Of a stretch of DNA of 64,000 bases, positions 10,301 through 19,009 are shown piece after piece; positions within the stretch are counted from its first letter, which is position 1; each line of letters begins with the position of its first letter. The notes under the pieces are model-generated. The model was not told where the DNA came from. It saw only the letters and a program-made list of their open reading frames with translations, and searched no databases. This DNA is from BOG-1184 sp049514575. Its GTDB lineage: Bacteria > Fibrobacterota > Chitinivibrionia > Chitinivibrionales > Chitinispirillaceae. Made by a program: the position numbers and the translations under genes. The stretch lies in the NCBI GenBank assembly GCA_049514575.1, contig JBEKUX010000008.1, positions 10,743-74,742 of the forward strand, read 5' to 3'.

Positions 10301-10680
10301 CGGAGAAGTACGGCAAAGAGGCCGGGGAGGGTCTTGGCGGCAGGGTTGGAGAGCTTGAAGAGGAAGCGCGTAGGCTTGCCGCGGCCCTGCGCGAAAGGCC
10401 GGCAGCAGATATTACTGAACGCCAGGACCGGTTCCTGACCCGCATGCTCGAAACCACGCTCTCAATGCACCGGGAAGGCGAAGGAAAGGACGAATGGAAG
10501 TCGCGCACTGCGGATAAGACGTTCGATGACGGAACGCACACGCAGACGGGCGCATTTTCCAGGGACGTCGATCTTTTCCACCGCCTGCGGCAGAAAGCGT
10601 TCCAGGGGAATTTTCCCGATTCCTATCGGAGTGCGCTCCGTACCTATTTCGACGCGCTCAGTGAAAAATATTTGAAATAG
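7360..10680 (+). CDS. DUF4175-type large membrane-anchored protein
   Basis: 1106 residues. Two membrane segments at about 23-45 and 48-76 and a third near 147-167 are followed by a long extracytoplasmic region: beta-rich stretches (about 190-500), then a very long charged, Gln/Glu-rich helical and coiled-coil region (about 500-1000) and a short C-terminal domain. This order fits DUF4175 proteins of FCB-group bacteria and the related TIGR02302 family, whose function is not established; a role at the cell envelope is inferred. No clear ribosome site precedes ATG 7360. A run CSGGSCMMGG near residue 910 contains two cysteines. The gene ends four bases from the convergent thpR stop. Confidence 0.8.
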   Translation: MPENSITLSGFVTRYRRRLIFKRIARVTLITGALFFALLALLQIVFTFFPWTVLPFVFDAALLAAGFFVLGYMVIAATVRAPGLLPVARAIERRSAVKTPFLSISLELAHNDQTRGNPFTRQACGRAAAELAGYPQSPEPLRYAVPFGSAVVVLGVWCFLNHLSPRLLDYWNLPFSGFSRSDVTVSPGTIAVPMNAGVNLRVVPKSAYANYAHYAHFPSCRCAIVTLDGERLSTKLLRPGPDGAFACRLDSVKNTFVYRFTLGSTPLQTDTVTVVPKPRLLRLNVTVRPPPYTKRAAHALPEGQGNFEAYAGSIARIAVESDRLSEARLVLQTASPAPGTVRRGDSLKLDVQGSAASGELRIGAPCNYTFILADTLGQKSDSLPVFHIGSIPDEPPTVQIVKPGFSKDLQPEQVETLAVEGVDDIGIRSLSLKWRLGGERKNSVGERDLSQPGAPPLIRTLFIWHLTELSLYPGDTVFYWAEITDTKPSEKPQRGFSDTFAFRIPTFEEIHRQIAEKESSAEKTMGAIRGKQEDLRGRLENIVKAMNGGRKELTWEQKQILRDVKESFEAQADSLRQSLQSLRDNIETMKMQGSVGEELARKFDKVRDAVDELVKEYGDSLLFAVKDLDKPVSMRELRQAVEKVNALLPSLGEQLDNALKFLEMLKQDRKLAELALRAEQLSRLQTTLSRSENRNAAAASRQAELLDQIRRLSRDIRSGPEAGTAKLDSLQSRAQIDSLQNTMRQTMEQSSLPSNETMNRMSGALLSLSQDLMQMMNFKEDLRMEHERERLLSLSRDALMLAEWQEELQQEQGALRDPAAEARSQQALRDALGKSKEGADSLSMLAPEDMMSVGQGFNGAMGASEKVLEALGSGDGHEAMAGSGTALRLLAGSLLAALSDIDNRKNSQCSGGSCMMGGLRKLSGRQAAINSMTAELLRQLLAGSQGQGMTSQTGNGSSEGQGMEEARKAQEAIADELNKLSEKYGKEAGEGLGGRVGELEEEARRLAAALRERPAADITERQDRFLTRMLETTLSMHREGEGKDEWKSRTADKTFDDGTHTQTGAFSRDVDLFHRLRQKAFQGNFPDSYRSALRTYFDALSEKYLK

Positions 10681-10683
10681 ATT

Positions 10684-11232
10684 CTACATTACTTCTTTTC
10701 GTAATTCGTAGCTTGCTATTTTTTCGTGGTGCGCCCCTTCTTTTTTCAAAAAACTTTCGTACAGATGAAACGCGGACACCGAGAACTGCTCGGTGGCGAA
10801 GAGGCTGTGGTGCGTGACATACTGGGCGGCCTTGTGTGAAGGGGTGCCGTTCAGGCGCGCAACAGTCACATGCGGATGGAATTTCCGTGTGTCAGGGTCG
10901 ATGCCGATGGCCATGATGGCACGCTCGATGCGCGCCTGCAGACGCATGAGTTCTTCATTGTCAGCAATACCCGCCCACAGGATGCGCGGTTCCCTGCGCG
11001 GCGGGAAAAAACCGACGGTTTTCATGGTGAGTGAAAAAGTGGGGCCCGAAACCGGGCGCAGCGCATTGGCGACCCGTTCGGCGACATCACCGGGCACCTC
11101 GCCGATGAAACGCAGGGTCAGGTGGAGATGCGCTTCATCCACCCACCGCGCGCCCGGCAGCGCGACATAGGTCGCCGTGATATCGTCTTTTATTCTTTCC
11201 GGCAGGTCAATTGCAATGAAGAGACGGGACAT
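10684..11232 (-). CDS. thpR: RNA 2',3'-cyclic phosphodiesterase (2H family, LigT-like)
   Basis: 182 residues, normal length. The two catalytic tetrapeptides of the 2H phosphoesterases are present: HLT at 37-39 in HLHLTLRFIGEV, and HVT at 121-123 in FHPHVTVARLNG. Family enzymes hydrolyse 2',3'-cyclic phosphate RNA ends and show 2'-5' ligase activity in vitro. It stands alone on the minus strand, tail to tail with the DUF4175 gene with only three bases between stops. Confidence 0.93.
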   Translation of the reverse strand: MSRLFIAIDLPERIKDDITATYVALPGARWVDEAHLHLTLRFIGEVPGDVAERVANALRPVSGPTFSLTMKTVGFFPPRREPRILWAGIADNEELMRLQARIERAIMAIGIDPDTRKFHPHVTVARLNGTPSHKAAQYVTHHSLFATEQFSVSAFHLYESFLKKEGAHHEKIASYELRKEVM

Positions 11233-11643
11233 TAATAGTTGTTTCCCCGGTATTTTAATATTTGCAATAAATATATTTTTTGGCTGAAGGCTCCGCAGGT
11301 GCGGAGGGTATGGGGTGAAAAATTAATAATTATTTGGCCGTGCCCCCGCCTTTGGCGGGGTCGGCGTGGCTCCGGGCTACCCTCTGGTCGGTCGCTTCGC
11401 GACTGGCCTGCGGCCACCCTCCCGACGGGAGTCTGCCTCACGCAAAAACGGATTTTTCTTAACACGGGGAAATGCTTGGGGGTGCGGGTAAAGAATGCTC
11501 TAAATCTGAAAAGTCGCTGCCCACCCGCCACCCCGTATAAAGCCTTCAGCAAAAGAAAGAAATAGTATATTATGTAAAATATTTTTAGCAAAAGAAATAT
11601 TATTATTTTTTTACTGCTTTAAGTAAAAAATAAGGGAGAGAAC
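11233..11643. other. 411-base intergenic stretch holding a MITE-like element and an AT-rich leader
   Basis: No gene seen. Its centre (11283-11550) is an inverted-repeat-bounded GC-rich segment described separately. The last 90 bases before the next ATG are very AT-rich and end in AAGGGAGAG, a good ribosome site for the downstream gene. Confidence 0.6.
11283..11550. repeat. MITE-like element with terminal inverted repeats
   Basis: GCTGAAGGCT (11283-11292) is mirrored exactly by AGCCTTCAGC (11541-11550); inside these, GTATGGGGTG (11308-11317) pairs with CACCCCGTAT (11529-11538) with two G-T pairs. The roughly 268-base interior is non-coding and GC-rich with further hairpins (for example CCCCGCC/GGCGGGG near 11344-11360). 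Confidence 0.55.
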
Positions 11644-13188
11644 ATGGTCCCGGTCGTAACAGTTTCCCAAATGCGATCAATTGATGATGCGGCCATCGGC
11701 GGCGACGAGTCCAAGGGCTATGCATACATGCTCAAGGCCGGAACAGGCCTCTTCGAGGCGGCGAGGACCCTGGCGCCGGACGCCGACAGCGGCGAAATTG
11801 GCGTGGTCTGCGGCAGAGGCAATAACGGCGGCGACGGGTATGTGGCCGCACGGCTTCTGCGTGAATCCGGGTACCCGGTCATGTGTATTTCCCTTTGTAA
11901 AATTGATGAGATCAAGGATGAAGCGCGGCTCGCGTTCAATGAATATGCGGAAGGCAAAGGGAATTTTCTGGTTCCGGGCGTTAACGGAGATTTTCCTGAT
12001 CTGACGCGTTACCGGCTGATTATTGATGCCATGCTCGGAACCGGCGCCAGGGGCAATCCGCAGGGGATATACGCAGCGGCGATCGATGCGATCAATGGAT
12101 CGGGCATACCGGTTTTAGCGGCTGATAGCCCTTCGGGGCTCGAAAGCGATACCGGCATACCGGGCACGCCGTGCATCAAGGCCGTAATGACCGTGGCAAT
12201 GGGGTATCCTAAAATCGGCCAGTATTTTTATCCGGGCCGCGACCACGTAGGAAAACTGGTTATTCAGGACCTCGGTTACCCGGATAAACCTTTGGGAACG
12301 AAATCGTCTGCTCCAGGACTTTTTTCTCCGGCCCGGGCGGATTTACGGCAACTGCTGCCGCGCCGGAAACCCGCAGGCAGCAAGTTCGACCATGGCCTTG
12401 CGCTTCTTATCTGCGGTTCCCGCGGCATGACCGGGTCCGCGATACTCACCGCAAGGGCTGCCATGCGGACCGGTTGCGGTATGACGCACCTTGTGGCGCC
12501 GGAGTCTGTTGTGCCGGCGCTTTCCCGCAGGCTTCTTGAGACCGTAATCCACCCGGTAACCGAAACGACCGCGGGGACGCCTTCGACAGGCGCGCTTCAG
12601 AAAATTCTGGAACTTGCACGATCCATGCAGGCGGTCTGCATGGGGCCGGGAATTTCACACGAGAGCGAAACCTCCGGCCTCGTGCGCGGGCTCGTGTCGG
12701 GCTGCACACTGCCGATCGTTCTCGACGCTGACGGCATCAATGCCTACAAAGGCCGTGCGGAAGAGCTCCGGTCGCATAAAGGCGAGCTGATCATCACGCC
12801 GCACAGTGGCGAATGGCAGCGTCTGTTCGGGGAATTGCCGCCCGGGCCGATTGCAGTGATTGACAGATTAAAAGAAAAGTCCATGGAGTTCCGGATGACA
12901 ATCCTGCTGAAAGGAAATCCCACCATTGTCGCGGACCCGGCAGGGAACGCCTATATCCTGCCGTTCGGGAATTCCGCTCTTGCAAAGGCGGGGAGCGGCG
13001 ATGTGCTCAGCGGCATCATCGTCTCGCTTCTGGCGCAGGGCGCTTCGGCCGTGAACGCCGCTATCCTCGGCGCAGCCATCCACGGCGAAGCCGGAACGCT
13101 GGCAGGCAGGAAACTCAGCGAATATTCGGTCATCGCGGGCGATGTGGTGAAGGCCATTCCGCGGGTGATAAAAAAATTGCAGGAATAA
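11644..13188 (+). CDS. nnrDE: Bifunctional NAD(P)H-hydrate epimerase / ADP-dependent NAD(P)H-hydrate dehydratase
   Basis: 514 residues, the usual size for the fused YjeF form. The N-terminal epimerase domain (about 1-215) carries GRGNNGGDGY (58-67); the C-terminal ribokinase-like dehydratase domain (about 230-510) ends with AKAGSGDVLSG (447-457), whose D453 is the expected catalytic aspartate (the family usually has GTGD; here GSGD). Together they repair NADHX and NADPHX formed by spontaneous hydration of the cofactors. Ribosome site AAGGGAGAG is close to ATG 11644. The gene stands alone and meets coaX tail to tail across a hairpin. Confidence 0.96.
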   Translation: MVPVVTVSQMRSIDDAAIGGDESKGYAYMLKAGTGLFEAARTLAPDADSGEIGVVCGRGNNGGDGYVAARLLRESGYPVMCISLCKIDEIKDEARLAFNEYAEGKGNFLVPGVNGDFPDLTRYRLIIDAMLGTGARGNPQGIYAAAIDAINGSGIPVLAADSPSGLESDTGIPGTPCIKAVMTVAMGYPKIGQYFYPGRDHVGKLVIQDLGYPDKPLGTKSSAPGLFSPARADLRQLLPRRKPAGSKFDHGLALLICGSRGMTGSAILTARAAMRTGCGMTHLVAPESVVPALSRRLLETVIHPVTETTAGTPSTGALQKILELARSMQAVCMGPGISHESETSGLVRGLVSGCTLPIVLDADGINAYKGRAEELRSHKGELIITPHSGEWQRLFGELPPGPIAVIDRLKEKSMEFRMTILLKGNPTIVADPAGNAYILPFGNSALAKAGSGDVLSGIIVSLLAQGASAVNAAILGAAIHGEAGTLAGRKLSEYSVIAGDVVKAIPRVIKKLQE

Positions 13189-13202
13189 AAATGCAGGAAT
13201 AC

Positions 13203-13231
13203 GCAGGGGCAGGTTCGGAACCTGTCCCTGC
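13203..13231. terminator. Inverted repeat between convergent nnrDE and coaX
   Basis: GCAGGGGCAGGTT pairs with AACCTGTCCCTGC around a three-base loop; it sits between the two stops and could terminate both transcripts. In shape it resembles the other short palindromes scattered through the window, so it may be a repeat recruited as a terminator. Confidence 0.6.
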
Positions 13232-13234
13232 GAT

Positions 13235-13990
13235 TTAAAATCTGATGTACAGCGCCGTGCCGATCAATGTCATATCGGGAACTTCGATAAATTTAAAATC
13301 TACAAGCTTTTTCGTAACGTGCCATCCTCCGCCGGTAGCAAGAACAATGCTTTTCCCGCCAAGCAATGTTCGGTATTTACATACCAGATGGTTCAATGCT
13401 CCGGCTGTGCCGTGCGTTGTCCCTGCCTGGATGCACTGGATGGTAGAACCGCCTAAAAAAGGGATTTTCCTGCCCGGTATCTCGACCATGGGGAGCGTAT
13501 CTGTCGCCGCATGCAGCCCGCGAAGCTGAGTTTCGATACCTGCCAGGATCGCGCCGCCCATGAATTCGGCTTTGCTGCTCACCGCGTCAACGGTTATGGC
13601 AGTACCTGAATCAATAATGATGACGTTGCGTTCCGGATATACGGTGACCGCGTAGAGTGCATCGGCGATCCGGTCGGCGCCGAGCGTTTCGGGCCTGTCA
13701 TAATTGAACCGCACGGGGAGGCTTGGCAGCCATTTGAGACCTGTAATTGAAACGACTCCGCAGCCTTTCAAAATTCCGGCGGTGTTCTTCGCATACCCTT
13801 TACGTCCTCCGGCAATAATTGCCGGAACGTTAATTTTGACTTTGCCAAAAGCCTTCGGCAAACGCCTGCTCATTTCTGACAAGGGGAAGTCGATCCGGAA
13901 CAGGCAGGCGGGCTTGCGCTTGCCTGTGTCCACTATGCCGGCATGTACGCGCGTGCTGCCGATGTCGACGGCAATGACACGATCAGACAT
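13235..13990 (-). CDS. coaX: Type III pantothenate kinase
   Basis: 251 residues. The ASKHA phosphate motif VIAVDIGSTRVHAG is at the N-terminus (DIGST instead of the usual DxGNT), GADR lies in the middle (LGADRIADALYAV), and the second phosphate motif is IIIDSGTAITVD, followed by GGAILAGIETQLRGLHAATD. It phosphorylates pantothenate in the first step of coenzyme A synthesis; type III enzymes need a monovalent cation and resist CoA feedback. Its start overlaps the end of birA by eight bases, so the two are cotranscribed and translationally coupled. Confidence 0.94.
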   Translation of the reverse strand: MSDRVIAVDIGSTRVHAGIVDTGKRKPACLFRIDFPLSEMSRRLPKAFGKVKINVPAIIAGGRKGYAKNTAGILKGCGVVSITGLKWLPSLPVRFNYDRPETLGADRIADALYAVTVYPERNVIIIDSGTAITVDAVSSKAEFMGGAILAGIETQLRGLHAATDTLPMVEIPGRKIPFLGGSTIQCIQAGTTHGTAGALNHLVCKYRTLLGGKSIVLATGGGWHVTKKLVDFKFIEVPDMTLIGTALYIRF

Positions 13991-14744
13991 TGTTGCTCTC
14001 CGGCGCCGGCGGGAATGTCAGATGGCCCGAAAGGAAATGTTTTGATTCACGGCCAATATTGAGTTTCAGCCTTCCGTCAATTTCCACTCCGGCAAAAATG
14101 CCCCGGTTGCCGTCGATTTCTGCGGGAAGCCCGAGGCCGAAGAGGCGGCCGGAATAGGAGTAGTGCTTTTTTTGAATATCGGCAATCAGGTTCGAATTGT
14201 AACGCTCGATGATTTTTTCCAGGATGAGCGAAACGGAGTAGCGTTTTCCGGTTTCGATGAAAATTGATGTCGCGATGGCCTGAATGTCAGCCGGGAAATC
14301 AGCGGTTTTTACCGTGACATTGATACCGAACCCGATCACGAGAATGTCGGTGCGGGCAGTATGGTTTTCGAGGAGAATGCCGCATAGTTTCCGGCTGCCC
14401 CAGTAAATGTCGTTGGGCCACTTGATGGCGCATGCATTCGGGATTTCAGTCACCCGTTCGACGGCTTCGCAGATGGCGAGGGACAGCGCCCGGTTGTGCA
14501 CGAAATGCTCGTTGAGCGAACCGATGGGGGTGACGATGCTGGCCCACAGGCCGTCTTCGGTATCGGAAAAAAACGACGCGCCCGACCGTCCGCGGCCGGC
14601 GGTCTGGCGGTCGGCCTGAACGATGAATATCCCCTTGCGCGGGAGCTCGCGCATGGTGCGCGCGATATCGTTCGTCGATGCCGTCACGTGATAGGAATAA
14701 AAACGTTCGACAAACGGGAGTTTATGAAGAGAGTGAGGGAGCAT
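13983..14744 (-). CDS. birA: Biotin--[acetyl-CoA-carboxylase] ligase, monofunctional
   Basis: 253 residues. The biotinyl-AMP loop is recognisable in QTAGRGRSGASFFS, followed by GLWASIV, and the catalytic-core segment IKWPNDIYWGSRKLCGILLE is intact. There is no N-terminal DNA-binding domain, so this is the class I enzyme that biotinylates carrier proteins without acting as a repressor. It overlaps coaX by eight bases, a common birA-coaX arrangement. Confidence 0.95.
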   Translation of the reverse strand: MLPHSLHKLPFVERFYSYHVTASTNDIARTMRELPRKGIFIVQADRQTAGRGRSGASFFSDTEDGLWASIVTPIGSLNEHFVHNRALSLAICEAVERVTEIPNACAIKWPNDIYWGSRKLCGILLENHTARTDILVIGFGINVTVKTADFPADIQAIATSIFIETGKRYSVSLILEKIIERYNSNLIADIQKKHYSYSGRLFGLGLPAEIDGNRGIFAGVEIDGRLKLNIGRESKHFLSGHLTFPPAPESNNV

Positions 14745-14873
14745 GTCGGAGCGCCGGATTCTTTTAACTCTTGGTTAAGGTTTGACGCGATACCTATGAA
14801 CGACGTCTCAGGTACAAAATATATCAGTTCACCATAAGTTGTCCGCTGCGTCTGCAAAGGGGATGCGGGACGG

Positions 14874-15911
14874 TCAAGGGAAAATTATTACAGCCTTCAT
14901 GACCCCGTCGCGGAAATTTGCCACGAGATCGAAGGCCTCCGGCGTCTGTTCAAGCGGAAAACGATGGGTGACAAGTGCGTCGATTTTTTTAAGCGCAGTA
15001 TCCAGCAGTGTTATTGCTTTTTGGGTACACTTGTTCTGTCTGCGGATGTTTTTAACGGTGATTTCTTTCCTTCGCAGGGAATGCATCGGAAAGGAAATGC
15101 TGTCAATGTCGGGAATTCCGATGATGACAAGCGTGCCTCCGGGTTTTAACAGCTCTATCGCCTGAAGCAGCGCTTCGGGTTTTCCGCAGCACTCATAGAC
15201 AACATCCAGAAGGAGGGGAGCTCTTTCCGAGATCTCTTTGACCACATCGGTCTTTTGCACGTTTCCGCACCATGCCGGGCCGTAACGCTTTGCAAATAAT
15301 AGCCGTTCCTCTATCGCATCAGTTACGAAAATTGCGCCTGCATTTTTCAGCTTCACCATATTCAACACGGACATGCCGATTGGACCGGCACCCAGTACTG
15401 CCACGCTCGCCCCCGGAAGCGCAGGGGATTGCTCGACCGCATAAAGGGCGATCGCCAGCGGTTCGGAGAGGACCGCCTGTTCAAAGGGCATGGTATCGGT
15501 TATAGGAAAACAGCACTTTTCAGGAAGTACGATATACTCGCTGAGGCACCCTTCACGTTGGCCGGGGCACCCTAAAAACAGGAGATTTCTACAGGTATTT
15601 TCCCGCCCGGCGGAACATTGATCGCAGTGACCGCATGAAACGGCCGGGTCTATGGCGATCCTGTCGCCGGGCCGCACGCGGACGACCTTATTCCCGACCT
15701 GTTCCACGGTTCCGGCGCCTTCATGTCCTACGGTGAAAGGATAGTTGACGATCTGGTCGCCGATCCTTCCCCCGGTATAATAGTGGATGTCCGATCCGCA
15801 TACCCCGACGGCATTCATTTTAATGAGAACATCGTTTGTACGGGTCAGGGCGGGTACCGGGATCGTTCGAATCTCAATTTGTTGTATCCCTGTCAGCGCA
15901 GCCGCTTTCAT
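14874..15911 (-). CDS. Zinc-dependent medium-chain alcohol/polyol dehydrogenase
   Basis: 345 residues, typical for the sorbitol/L-threonine dehydrogenase group. Catalytic zinc ligands C38 (VCGSD), H63 and E64 (VGHEGAG) and the four structural-zinc cysteines C93, C96, C99 and C107 are present. The Rossmann fold glycine motif is VLGAGPIGMSVL. It should oxidise a secondary alcohol or polyol with NAD(P)+; the substrate cannot be read from sequence. It is followed 34 bases upstream on the same strand by nadC, with no obvious functional link. Confidence 0.88.
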   Translation of the reverse strand: MKAAALTGIQQIEIRTIPVPALTRTNDVLIKMNAVGVCGSDIHYYTGGRIGDQIVNYPFTVGHEGAGTVEQVGNKVVRVRPGDRIAIDPAVSCGHCDQCSAGRENTCRNLLFLGCPGQREGCLSEYIVLPEKCCFPITDTMPFEQAVLSEPLAIALYAVEQSPALPGASVAVLGAGPIGMSVLNMVKLKNAGAIFVTDAIEERLLFAKRYGPAWCGNVQKTDVVKEISERAPLLLDVVYECCGKPEALLQAIELLKPGGTLVIIGIPDIDSISFPMHSLRRKEITVKNIRRQNKCTQKAITLLDTALKKIDALVTHRFPLEQTPEAFDLVANFRDGVMKAVIIFP

Positions 15912-15945
15912 TGCACGATCCTCTGGAATGGTATCGGAGTGGCCG

Positions 15946-16833
15946 TCACTCGTTTACTATAAGCAAATGCATGTCCATCGCCCGGGCGCTATGGGTAATA
16001 GCCCCGCAGGAAATGAAATCCACACCGGTCTCCGCGACCGACGCGATTGTGTCGAGCGTGATATTGCCGCTCGCCTCAAGTTCGACGCGCATAACGTCGT
16101 CCTTCGGCATCTTTTCCACGCATCCGCGGATGTCTTCGACGCTCATATTGTCGAGCATGATACGGTCGGGATGCAGGACAAGTGCTTCCGCGAACTCGGC
16201 GGCGTTCTGCACTTCGATTTCGATTTCCGGTTTTTTCGCCGTTCCCCGGGAGCGCAGCGCTTTAGTAAGCGCCGCGGTAACGCCGCCGCATTGTCTGACG
16301 TGCGTGTTTTTTATCAGGATCATATCAAACAGGCCGGAGCGGTGGTTCATGCCGCCGCCGTGACGCACCGCACATTTTTCGAGCCGCCGCAGACAGGGCG
16401 TTGTTTTGCGCGTGTCAAGAAGCGTCGCTTCCGTGTGGCGTATCGCGGCGACATAGCGCGACGTGAGCGTGGCGATCCCCGAGAGCCGCTGCAGGAAATT
16501 CAGCGCGGTCCGTTCGCCGGCCAGAATGTTCCTCACGGAACCCTGCAACCGGCAGATATCGGCGCCGGGCGTGAGTGGAGCGCCGTCGTTCAGGAGTACG
16601 GTGAGCGAAATTGACGGATCGACCTTTGAGAAGAGCGGTGCGAGGAGATACGCGCCCGATAGAACGCCGTTCTCCTTGCTCCTGATAACGGCGCAGCCGA
16701 TGTCCCGTGAAGAAAAAAGCGCGTTCGAGGTACAGTCGCCCCCTCTGTCGGCCGGACCAAGGTCCTCTGCAAGCGCGCAGTCCAGAATTCCGCTGATCTG
16801 TTTCTCGAAATCGGCATCGATCATAAAAACCAT
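15946..16833 (-). CDS. nadC: Nicotinate-nucleotide pyrophosphorylase (carboxylating)
   Basis: About 292-295 residues from ATG 16833 or 16824; the frame extends to 16989 but the extra N-terminus does not look like the family, and neither ATG has a good ribosome site. Signature LLDTRKTTPCLRRLEK with GGGMNHRSGLFDMILIKNTH identifies NadC, which makes nicotinate mononucleotide from quinolinate and PRPP in de novo NAD synthesis. The family normally reads PGLR at this place; here it is PCLR, a Gly-to-Cys change. nadA and nadB are not in the window. The gene is divergent from the histidine kinase. Confidence 0.94.
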   Translation of the reverse strand: MVFMIDADFEKQISGILDCALAEDLGPADRGGDCTSNALFSSRDIGCAVIRSKENGVLSGAYLLAPLFSKVDPSISLTVLLNDGAPLTPGADICRLQGSVRNILAGERTALNFLQRLSGIATLTSRYVAAIRHTEATLLDTRKTTPCLRRLEKCAVRHGGGMNHRSGLFDMILIKNTHVRQCGGVTAALTKALRSRGTAKKPEIEIEVQNAAEFAEALVLHPDRIMLDNMSVEDIRGCVEKMPKDDVMRVELEASGNITLDTIASVAETGVDFISCGAITHSARAMDMHLLIVNE

Positions 16834-17016
16834 ACAGCCAAAATAATATTGTTTTTTGCGGTTGAAGTAAAGAGTTTTAATTACCAGAGCATCGGCAGGG
16901 TGATTAGAGGGAAAGCGTATTATATTTATAAAAACCGAACGGAGAGATAGTATAATTTGCGGTATAGAGTCAAGGTACTGCTCGGACATATTGAAATACT
17001 GAAGTTTGCGAACGGC

Positions 17017-18990
17017 ATGCCCATGAAAACCAATAAAACGGATAACAGTAACGCTTCCAATGCCGGCCCGCGGCCGGACAGCTGCAATCAGGCGGGAGAA
17101 GGTGTGCTGAGAAGCGAGGATTTGTACCGTGCCCTGGTCGAATCAACCGGTACCGGTTATGTAATCATTGACGAAAAAGGATATGTGATCGATGCAAACC
17201 GGGAATACGTCCATCTCAGCGGCCACGGTGATCTCAGCGAGATACGCGGAAGAAACGTAATCGAATGGACCGCAAGCTACGCGAAGGAAAAGAACGAAAT
17301 GGCCGTCGAGGAGTGCTTCAGAAAGGGGTATATCAGGGATTTCGAGATCGATTATGCCGGCCCCGGCGGAACAATCGTGCATATCGAGATCGATGCAACG
17401 GTGGAAATTGTCGATGGGACGAAGCGGATTCTGACCCTGTGCCGCGATATCACCCAGCGTAAGAAAGTCGAAGAGGCCGTTCGCGAGAGCGAAGAGATAT
17501 TCCGACAGTTGATCGAAGGCGCTCCGGACGCTGTTTTCGTGCAGACCGGAGGCACCTTCTCCTATGTTAATTCAGCGACCTGCAGGCTGCTCGGCGCCGA
17601 TTACGCGGAACAGCTCCTTGGATCTCCGGTCCTTGACCGTATCCATCCCGAATTCCGCGACCTGGTGCAGAAAAGGATCCGCTATATCAATGAAGAGCGG
17701 AAGCCGAACCCGACCCTTGAAATAATTTATCTGCGGCTCGACGGATCAACCGTGTCCGCAGAGGTATCGGCAGTGCCGATCCAGTTCCTTCATAAAGACA
17801 GCGCGCTGGTTTTTGCGCGGGACAACTCTGAAAAACGGAAAACCGAAGAGGCACTGCGGAACGCCCAGAAACTCGAATCGATCGGCGTGCTTGCCGGCGG
17901 CATTGCCCATGATTTCAACAACCTGCTCGTAGGGATTTTCGGAAATCTAGACCTGGCGCGCATTTTTGTCGCGGAAGGAAACCATGCGGAGGCTTTGGCA
18001 ACACTTACAAGGGCGATGCTGGTCCTTGACCGGGCCAGGTCGCTCACCCATCAGCTGCTCACCTTCTCCAAGGGCGGAGCGCCTGTGCAGAAAATCATCT
18101 CGCTCAGTCCGTTTATCCGGAACACAACGAAGTTCGCGTTGAGCGGATCGAATATCGAATGCGTGTTCTCGATTCCCCCTGATCTGCGGCACTGCAGTGT
18201 TGATGAGAACCAGATAGGCCAGGTGATCGATAACATCGTGATCAACGCGCAGCAGGCCATGCCTGCGGGCGGAACTATTGCCATCTCCGCGAGCGACGTC
18301 ACGGTCGGACAAGGCGTATCCGAATCCGGCCCGCCACCCATTCTGCGGGACGGCGATTATGTAAAAATATCGTTTAAAGATTCGGGGATCGGGATTCCTA
18401 AAGAGATCCTGCCGCGTATCTTTGATCCGTTTTTTACAACAAAACAGAAGGGGAGCGGACTGGGGCTGGCTATCACATACTCCATTATCAGGCGGCATAA
18501 CGGTACCATAGAGGTTGAATCCGAACCCGGTAAAGGAGCGACGTTCCACGTATTTCTTCCTGCATCCAAGGACAAAGCAGCGGATGAAAAAATTGCGCTG
18601 CCGGTGGAGTTCAAAGGGACAGGAAGAGTCCTTATCATGGACGATGAAAAGCCCATTCTCACCATTGTTTCGAAAATGGTCGAGAAAATGGGGTTCTCGA
18701 CGGTCACTGCACCGAATGCCGGCGAGGCGATACGTATTGTCAAGAAAGGAAAAGATTCCGGCCATCCGGTCACCATTGCTGTTTTAGACCTCACCATTCC
18801 CGGCGGCAAGGGGGGCAGGGAAACCGTGAAGGATCTCCTCAAAATCGACCCGGCCATTAAAGCCGTCGTATCAAGCGGGTATTCTGACGATCCGGTCATG
18901 GCCGACCCCAAGCACTACGGCTTCTCTGCGCGGTTGAACAAGCCCTACACCATTGAAGAAATAAAAGAGGTCCTTCGGTCCCTGCTTTGA
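17017..18990 (+). CDS. Hybrid sensor histidine kinase with two PAS domains and a C-terminal receiver
   Basis: 657 residues from ATG 17017 (ATG 17023 also possible). Two PAS domains (about 15-135 and 140-270) sense an unknown cytoplasmic signal; no membrane segment is seen. The phosphoryl-accepting histidine is residue 298 in GGIAHDFNNLL. The ATPase shows IDNIVINAQQAMP (N box), FKDSGIGIP (G1) and GSGLGLAI (G2). The C-terminal receiver has DDEKP and acceptor D591 (AVLDLTIPG). The frame is open back to TTG 16957, which has GGAGAG 10 bases upstream, but TATAAT directly precedes that TTG; if it is the -10 box, the ATG must be used. No cognate regulator gene adjoins it. Confidence 0.92.
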   Translation: MPMKTNKTDNSNASNAGPRPDSCNQAGEGVLRSEDLYRALVESTGTGYVIIDEKGYVIDANREYVHLSGHGDLSEIRGRNVIEWTASYAKEKNEMAVEECFRKGYIRDFEIDYAGPGGTIVHIEIDATVEIVDGTKRILTLCRDITQRKKVEEAVRESEEIFRQLIEGAPDAVFVQTGGTFSYVNSATCRLLGADYAEQLLGSPVLDRIHPEFRDLVQKRIRYINEERKPNPTLEIIYLRLDGSTVSAEVSAVPIQFLHKDSALVFARDNSEKRKTEEALRNAQKLESIGVLAGGIAHDFNNLLVGIFGNLDLARIFVAEGNHAEALATLTRAMLVLDRARSLTHQLLTFSKGGAPVQKIISLSPFIRNTTKFALSGSNIECVFSIPPDLRHCSVDENQIGQVIDNIVINAQQAMPAGGTIAISASDVTVGQGVSESGPPPILRDGDYVKISFKDSGIGIPKEILPRIFDPFFTTKQKGSGLGLAITYSIIRRHNGTIEVESEPGKGATFHVFLPASKDKAADEKIALPVEFKGTGRVLIMDDEKPILTIVSKMVEKMGFSTVTAPNAGEAIRIVKKGKDSGHPVTIAVLDLTIPGGKGGRETVKDLLKIDPAIKAVVSSGYSDDPVMADPKHYGFSARLNKPYTIEEIKEVLRSLL

Positions 18991-19009
18991 ATGCCAGCCG
19001 TTGTATCAA

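Noticed and set aside
9549..10541. 330-codon open frame antisense to the DUF4175 gene
   Set aside because: Ser/Arg-rich shadow translation; the coding strand shows consistent coiled-coil protein sequence.
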